Below are positions 56,964 to 64,000 of a stretch of DNA of 64,000 nt, piece after piece. Under the pieces are notes generated by a model that made no database searches, had not been told where the DNA came from, and saw only the letters and a list, made by a program, of their open reading frames with translations. The position numbers were made by a program, and so were the translations under genes. Within the stretch, counting starts at the first letter, position 1. Every line of letters begins with the position of its first letter. The DNA comes from Microdochium bolleyi (taxonomy: Eukaryota > Ascomycota > Sordariomycetes > Xylariales > Microdochiaceae), in the NCBI GenBank assembly GCA_001566295.1, contig KQ964247.1:1860001-1924000 (forward strand), given 5' to 3'.

Positions 56964-57995
56964 GCTGGGCTACAAGGTGCTTGCGGAGTCTCAAAAGCAT
57001 CGGAAACACACTCGGCGTTGAGTTATCACGACGGAACAGCTCACAGCGTCGTCTCCAGTGTCGCGAATATCCACCTGCTGGGCATGCTGCTGTAGGGTCC
57101 TCGAGTGCCGTCGCTGGGGCGAGATGAAGCCGTCGCCAATACCCCTGGAGGATCGCGCTCAGCGGATCGCGGTTACGCTTGTTTGTTTCAAGATCGTGCC
57201 AAGCACGCGCCTATTCATGTTCCTGCTCACAAAGGGCCGTACATGGGGATGGGAGCATAGGAACCGCAATGCTTCTAGGAACGAACCACAAATCTCCTTG
57301 CTGCGCGATGCAGCTGATCGGATGGTGGAGGATGGCGTTGCAGTGGCAGGCACGATCTCACGGGGCAGGCCAGGTTGTTGGTGGACTGGACAACGCCTTT
57401 GTTTGGTGCACGCACCCTGGCCACGGCAGAAGATTCCCCAGCACTGTCCCGCTGCCCGGACGCAGGTACTTGCCAAGTAGGATTGAAGCACGCGGAGACA
57501 ACAATCAGCTTACGCGTGCTTCCATCGATGCGTGCAACCAGTCTGTATCCTCAATTTGACTTGCAGCCAAGGCCCCTGACTGCGGGCTTCTAGAATTCTC
57601 GTAGACAGGGCCAGGCATTTGTGAGACAGTCATTGCCAAGTATGAGCGTGGATTGTCGGTGCATGGAAGCTGGAGCTCCATAGCTCGCCAGGCAGTTTGA
57701 TCTCACCGCCTGCTGCATGTGGATTTTTATTGACTTTCCATCGCGACCTGGGCTCTGAAGCTTTCCTGGACACACGCGGCAGCTTTGCGACAAACAGCCC
57801 TGCACCTTATCCTAACAGCTACGTCCCCGTTGCGATCTCGCGGAACCACCTTGTCTGTGGCGACCTCGTGCAGCACGCGTCGCGAAGCGCTGCTCTCCCC
57901 GACCGACCGGCCAACGCCCGCGACCGCCTCAGAACCTCGCCTGTTGCCTCGAGCACGATCATGCGATAAGACCTTCGAGCTTGCCGCTTCCCACG
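56964..57995. promoter_or_regulatory. Shared divergent intergenic region (tel1 / nup192)
   Basis: 1,032 bases between the two start codons, holding both promoters and leaders. Frames up to 140 codons (for example 57058-57480 plus) have no domain. No TATA box or known fungal DNA-damage element was recognised by eye. Confidence 0.5.
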
Positions 57996-60900
57996 ATGGC
58001 TGAAGAAGGTGTTTGGGAAGCCCTACAGGCCCTTCACAGGGACCTTGTGCTGGCTGCCGAGACGACAAAGCAGGATGGCGAGGAGCACCGCCGCTACCCG
58101 CTTGCCCAGATCGTGCAGGCGCCTTTGCTGGACGGCCTCGCAGATCGGTTCAAGGCGTTGCTTTCCAAGCCGCCGCGTTCACAAAGCAGCCGAGATGCTG
58201 TCATGTCAGGTGCGTTACCGACCTCCCCAGAATCTCTCCTACACTAAGCAGCGTCCACTAACAATGCGCATCCAGGCAAGCTCACACTGTCCGGCGCCGA
58301 ATGGACTCTCAACAAGGACTTCCAAGAAATCGCCCTTCAAGTCGCCGACGAGCTTGATCTGGACGAGAAACATGCGGCAGCACTTGTCTTGGAATCAGAG
58401 GACTACGAAAAGGAGCTTGGCAGATCGAGACAGGAGAGTGCCATCATTCGGTTTCACCAGCAACGTCTGTACCTCTTGAGCTGTATGCGACTGCTCCTTG
58501 AGATCACGAAGATGAATGAGGGGGACAATGATGGGGACGAAATACTACAGCTTAGCGAATACGTCGACGCCAACATCCTCCGTGGCAACGCCCAAGGTGC
58601 CGGACCTGCTAGTTCGACAACACGATTCGTGCCTGCTTGCATGTCGGCCATGCGCGACATCAAAGCCTGGCTGGGGAAGCTCGCCGAGCGGGCAGCTGGG
58701 GCTTCGATAATTGGATACAATGCGGAATCTCAGAACCTCGAAACACATGAGTTTCAGCGCGTCAGTCTTGTGCAGCAACACGAGCTTCTCTCCATCATCC
58801 TCTGCTTTGCAGTTGAGAGGAGGAAGGCGACAGAGCAGGACTTCTCCGAGTTTGTTGTTGCTCTCAGGCGGGCAGACAAATACGACTTTTCAACTGGTAT
58901 GATACGCGGACGGGTTCAGTGGTCTATCGGTCAACAGCTAATTGGAGACAGTACATCATATGCCTGTACTCGGAACATTTATCACAGTTTTCGGGTCAAC
59001 TGAGGGCAGCGGATATGTGGAGCAGGCTAGGAAACTCAACAGCGTCCTGTGCGGTCCGCACGATGAGGGCACCCGCCTGCCCTATTTTGGTGCCGCGATT
59101 CGTGCGTGGTGGGTGGCTGAGTACAGCGGATGGTACCTCGAAGATGCTCCCGGTTCAGTCTTGCCGAATGTCAATGTTGATGAAGGTGAGATAATCCCCG
59201 TGCTCAGGGAGTGCCCAATTTTGCTGACACTACGCAGAGGATCGCGAGAGATCCAAAATCTTCGTAGACGCTCTCAGGGATGGGGCCTTCGACTTTCTTC
59301 TCGCGCTTGTTGCGGATGCGACGACCTCGGAATGGCAAGATCCGGCGCGTGGGCATTTGGGCGCATGGCTGCGCAGCCGCACACCGACGCTACCACCCGA
59401 TACTATCCCGTTTTCTGACTTTCTCCAGAATCAGCTCAAGATCAAGCTGGAATCATTTGTGGATGCCTTCATCTCAAACATGCCGGACGTCTTGAGGCGA
59501 CTGCGTTCGGAAGAAGACGAACAAAGACAGATGCGACCAGCTCAGGAGCAACCACTAGACCTCGAGCGATTCTTGTTGATCATCGCCTATGCCTTCGAGG
59601 CTCGACCGGAAGCGGCAGATGCTTTCTGGGCGGATCCTGACAGCAATCTGGCAGGGTTCCTCCACTGGGCGTCACGGCGCGCATCGACTCCGCTGATGAC
59701 AGCTTTTTGCGAGATGCTGCAATGCCTGTCGGAGGACTCGGAATCAGCCACAGCGGCGCACAATTTCCTCCTCGACGACGGTCACAATGCTTCGGGGAAG
59801 ATGAGACAGCCACTCTCCCTAACATGGGCTCAGGTTTTGAAAGAGTTGGAGTATTTCGTCAACAAGACTCGAGAACAGCCTGTGGCCGGACAAGTCACGG
59901 CAGCACGGACGACCAAGGCCGCCACCGAACAGCTCGAAACCGAACCCGAAACGGCGACCATGATTGAGTGCTACCTACGGCTGATGGCGAAGCTGGCGAC
60001 CCACAGTGAGGATGCGAGAGCGTTCCTCCACAGCCAGCCAAAGTTGATTGACCTACTCTTTCAACTGATTTGTAGCTTGTGTCAACATCAAACTCGGGCA
60101 TGTGCTTTCAGAGCCCTGGGCGCGTTCGTCAATCAGAAGACGCTTGCAGACAGGGATGCAATGTGGAACAGTCTGGAGGCGTGCTTGACAGGATCTTACG
60201 TCCCTCCCACGTCAGGCAGGCAGCCGGGATCTGGAGGACCATTGCCCCCGTCATACTATATGGAGGCTTTGTTCCAAGAGATAAGCCCCAACGCTGATGA
60301 GGCCAGCTCCTTCGTTCAACTTCTGGCAACATTAACAACCTTGCCTGAAGGTTATGCACCCCTCAACCACGTGCTTCCTTTTCCCGAAGACCTCGGCTCG
60401 TCGACAAGGATCCATTCTGGCATCGAGCCCTACATTGACTTCGCGCTCGGTCACCTCTTCGCTATAAAGGTGTCGGAAGCCACTGACACAATACAGAAGC
60501 GGATCCTACGCTTCGTCTGCCTCGACTTCGCGCTGACGTGCGTGTCTTCATTCAACGAAGACTTGGTCGTATTCGGCAGCCAAGCGAACATTGCTATCGA
60601 TTCATCGGTGTCCACAAAAGACCTGGCTACCTTTGTTGCCCTTCACCCCTTCTCCCGTGTCATGGAATGGATGTACGATAGTCGCTTCGTCAGGAGTCTG
60701 CTCGAGACGATACACCAGCCTGCACAAGATGTTGGGCGTGCCGAGCCGAGCTCGCCTCTCATCCTTGGTGTTCTCAGAGCTGTACAGCTGGTTTCGAAAG
60801 TATTGGATCTTCAGGCAACATACCTCGACTTGGTACGCCCAATCACAAAGCCGCAGAACAAACGTCCGAGCCACTCCCCGTTCATGCCAACCTCCAATGG

Positions 60901-63419
60901 TGCCTTCGCATCTGTTGAAGACGGCTTACTCACCAGCCTCACTTTGGTTTCGGACCTGGGTGGCTACTGCGGCATTGGACATCCAGATTTGACACTGGCC
61001 AGTCTCAAGCTGCTCGAGCGGATCTCGACCTCAGCGCGCATCGTGTCTGCGTGGGAGCTGGACACTTATGGCCAGCTTCGGCGCAACAGGGCAATCGTGG
61101 CCTTGGAAGAGTACGGAGCTGCGGACACCATTGCTGGATCATTCCAGAACGAGATCAGTACACCACTTGACTCTATCAGACGTGCCGAGGCCCCCGAGTA
61201 CATGATCAAGGTCTATATCCTCGACTTTCTGTACACTTGTCTACAGGCGAATCCAGAACGGCCGACGATTGCACACCTACTACTTGGCTTCCACTGTGAT
61301 GCCAACTCTCTCAGTATCGAGCCTGGTAGCTCATTTGATGGGCGTACGAGTTTCTTCCACGCGCTTCTGCCACTGTTGCTAGAGTTGCCATCCCGAGACG
61401 AGAGCGGTACCTCGCAGCAGTGGATCGTCAATTTGAAGTACAAGGTCATGCGCCTCTTCAAGATTCTGTGGACCTCTAATCTCTCGGCAGCATTGGTTCT
61501 TAGCGAGCTTCGCGAAAATGACTTCCTTCTGCACCTCATGCTAGATGGCATAATAGTCCAACAAAGCACTGTCTGGGACGGACCTCAAGCCAGCGGCGTC
61601 GATTTCCTGCTTACTCCTGCTGCTCAGGGCTACGTCGACTATCTCGCCATGAGAGCCATGGCCATGGACTACATGACTCGGGAACTCTGCAGCGTGTCAG
61701 CGGGCCAGTCGCCGGCGCTTAAGCGACAGTACTTTGACGCGCTCGGAGGTCAGGTAAAGGTGGACGGGTCGAACGAGCTCATTCCGGTATCGTCTGTCTT
61801 CGAGTTTCAGGACTCTCAGACGCTGGAAGCCAGCTTTGAGGTCACCGCGCCGAAGCTTGTGGTCCATGAAGGCATCAATCTGGGCATCTGCCTCGAAGCG
61901 AACGACGAATCTGGGCCCATCTTCAATGTCAACAAAGTACAGGAACTGCTGCTGCTACGGCGGAACGAGCTAAGCCTCTCGGGGCAGGTGATCTCTCAGG
62001 CCGACCTGACGCCCATGGAAGTCGAAGAAGACCTCATTGTCGAGTACGCGACGCAGACCAACACGCGCACACACATGGCCGCGTACAGCTTGGAGGTGCT
62101 GAGAGCATGGACCAGGCTTCTATTGGTCATGACGGACTCGAACGACTACAAGGGCGCCAACAAGACGTCGTTCATCTTGCAGACGCTCCAGGCCATCCTG
62201 CCGAACCTCGAGCTCTACTCGACCGAAATGCCCGTGGCGGCTTTTGAGCTTGCCGAGCTTGCCAAGGTCCTGGTCTTCAGGCTCGAGTTCGCTGCCATGG
62301 CATCGACGGACAAGGACAGCCGCGCGATTGAAAGCCTTGTTAGTGACAAGCTCTTGCAGTTGCTGCAGGTGTGCCTCGGTGCGATTGCTCGGTGGAGCGG
62401 CGACCCGGCGCTCCGAGCAATTTACTACAGCATCTGTTACCGCTACCTGACGATGCTGATCGACCACGGCGAGAGTGCGGCCACGGCGCGCCGCAAGACG
62501 GCCAAGATGATCCGCTTGTTTGGCGAGAAGCTCGTCACCGTCATCTGTGATGACGCGTCGAGCGGCATCCCTGCCTGTCAGGCATCGGCCCTGATATTGC
62601 TCGGCACCCTGGTCAACCTCGGACACCAGGAGAATGACGGTTATGCTGTCGAAGCCCTCAACAAGCTCAACTTTATCGGTGTGCTCGTCGATTCTCTCCG
62701 AGAGGTGATGCAGGAGTGGGTGGAGATTGCACAATCAGGTTCGTGGTCACAGACAATCGAGACTCCGGGGCTGGTGGAGAAACTCATCGTTCCGTATACT
62801 GACGTTTTCTTTGGATATTCAGGCAACTCGGAACAAGAACACTACCACAACGCCAAGCTTGCGCTGCTGTCACAGCTGTGTCAGACACGAGACGGAGCCA
62901 AGTATGTCCTGCATGCAGGTCTGTTCCGGGCCATTGAGCAGTCGGGGTTGTTCACCGTGGACCCGGAGCTGCAGGTGAGCTCGGCAGACCCCACCGCCCT
63001 GGAGCGGCACTACGCGCTGCTCGTCAAGGTTACGCGTGTGCTAGGCGCGGCAATCGTCAGCAGAGCCTCGCATAACGTGCTGCAGGGCAGACGGTTCCTG
63101 ACCGAGCACCGCATGCTGGTGATGCATGTCCTCAAGCGGTCGGTTGGCATTGGTGCCGGAGGCACGAGCCAGATGGAACGCAAGCTCGGCCAGCGTGTCG
63201 ATGAGCTCGCCGAGGCGCTCCTGCTCATCATCTCCGCCACGGAGTTTCTCGAGGTATGTTACCGAGTGTTGAATCCTCTGGAGGCAGATCTGCATCGTTT
63301 GCAGTGTCTCGAAATTTCCCGGGAGCTACCATGGAAGCTAACGCAGTATGTGTCAAATTCAGTTCGAGGCTGGATCTCTCACCGAGTCCAAGCAAGGGGC
63401 AATGCCGGTCTTCCATTAG
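57996..63419 (+). CDS. nup192: Nucleoporin Nup192 (Nup205 family), inner ring
   Basis: Large alpha-solenoid scaffold of the nuclear pore inner ring, binding Nic96 and Nup53-type partners. Five exons: 57996-58209, 58276-58896, 58952-59185, 59238-63253 and 63363-63419. Phases agree (1,1,1,0) and the product is 1,713 residues, the usual size. The N-terminus MAEEGVWEALQALHRDL and LSGAEWTLNKDFQEIALQVADELDLDE, then WLEFAWW-like IRAWWVAEYSGWYLED in the middle, fit the family. The last exon gives a typical C-terminus, ATEFLE joined to FEAGSLTESKQGAMPVFH. The uninterrupted frame would run on to 63547 with an unrelated Pro/Gly-rich tail, so the 109-base intron 63254-63362 is needed. The start ATG follows the stop of no other frame and is the first in phase. 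Confidence 0.93.
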
Positions 63420-64000
63420 GGGGGCATGGCTTTGTCATTCCTGCACCTCTCATCCCCTACAACCGTGCCGGTTCCTCCCCCATGGGGTGCATGTGCGCCA
63501 AGAACTTTCTGGAGAAAGCTGGAGTAAGCTGGAGTAAGCTGGAGTAAAGCGGGTGCAGAGGAGAAGTCTGATACCTCTTGCCGCGATGATAGCCAGACCG
63601 GGCTCCACAGAGGCGAGGCGAAGTGGGGTTCTCTATTCGTTTTCCCCAGAATAGGCTGCATTGAGGCTCCATAGTCACCAAACTGCGGCTTTTTTTCTGA
63701 TAGACAAGGGTCGCAGTTATGTAAGAATGTAATAAGTAGAACGACTAGCCTGTGCCTGTGGTGGATATTCGAGAAATGTGTGGCGCAGGGCTTGATAGAC
63801 CGAGACCGGGGTAGAGGACTAGACCTAAAGCGTACACCGAGATCGACCCCAGGAACTTGTCGGGAGTTGCTGCTTGCACGACATGCCGCGAGAATATCTC
63901 GGGTGTCGTCACTCGTCGTGAGAGATATGTAGATGGAAATGAGCCTTGGCTGAGAGCATGCGCAATCGCCTCTTGGCATGAAGCTTGGTGGATTTGTATG
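63420..64000. other. 3' flank of nup192, no gene seen
   Basis: 581 bases to the window edge. A 187-codon minus-strand frame (63416-63979) has no recognisable domain and crosses the end of nup192; I do not support it as a gene. Confidence 0.45.
63516..63545 (+). repeat. Three tandem copies of a 10-base repeat
   Basis: AAGCTGGAGT occurs three times head to tail, with a partial degenerate copy just upstream, about 100 bases after the nup192 stop. Confidence 0.95.

Noticed and set aside
62120..62734. 204-codon minus-strand frame opposite nup192
   Set aside because: Shadow of well-supported Nup192 sequence.
63416..63979. 187-codon minus-strand frame at the window end
   Set aside because: No domain, overlaps the nup192 3' end and the tandem repeat; probably chance.

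Overview
The window looks like nuclear DNA of a filamentous ascomycete (Pezizomycotina, most likely a Sordariomycete). Genes are moderately GC-rich, are interrupted by short introns (about 48 to 110 bases, a few longer) with GT-AG ends and CTRAC-like branch sites, and encode typical fungal housekeeping proteins: a MoaA-MoaC fusion, Tel1, Nup192, Mis12/Mtw1, Cdc42, an Nrd1-type RNA-binding protein and a sphinganine hydroxylase. There are no operons, ribosome binding sites or CRISPR arrays, and I recognised no rRNA, tRNA or intact transposon. Species cannot be named from the sequence alone.

Layout. 1-8.8 kb: molybdenum cofactor gene (minus), a WRAP73-type WD40 gene (plus) and a two-RRM protein gene (plus). 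8.8-20.1 kb: a looser, accessory-looking stretch with a 4.3 kb gene-free block, an APH-fold kinase, the sphinganine C4-hydroxylase (minus) and a decayed cytochrome P450. 20.7-32.2 kb: dense housekeeping block with TCTP (plus), an AIM3-like proline-rich protein (minus), Mtw1 (plus), a mitochondrial PPR protein (minus), a histidine acid phosphatase (plus) and Vma22 (minus). 32.2-47 kb: widely spaced genes for Cdc42, a secreted ureohydrolase, cytosolic asparaginyl-tRNA synthetase and an Nrd1-like four-RRM protein, all plus strand and several with long leaders. 47.7-63.4 kb: two very large genes, tel1 (minus) and nup192 (plus), diverging from a 1 kb shared intergenic region.

Genes are mostly independent housekeeping loci. 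I rebuilt exon-intron structures by hand for all multi-exon genes. Reading frames close exactly across every junction proposed, including seven exons of tel1 (2,938 residues) and five of nup192 (1,713 residues), where the obvious open frames give wrong ends.

The most interesting observation is in the molybdenum cofactor gene. The donor of the intron separating the MoaA and MoaC parts lies inside a Gly-Gly-stop codon run. Retaining the intron would give a free MoaA with the family's C-terminal double glycine, and splicing would give the MoaA-MoaC fusion without it. The MoaC half also carries a presequence-like stretch behind an in-frame ATG. Other points are a predicted GC-AG first intron in tel1, a 20-base final exon encoding the end of the Tel1 FATC motif, and a P450 relic with frame breaks.
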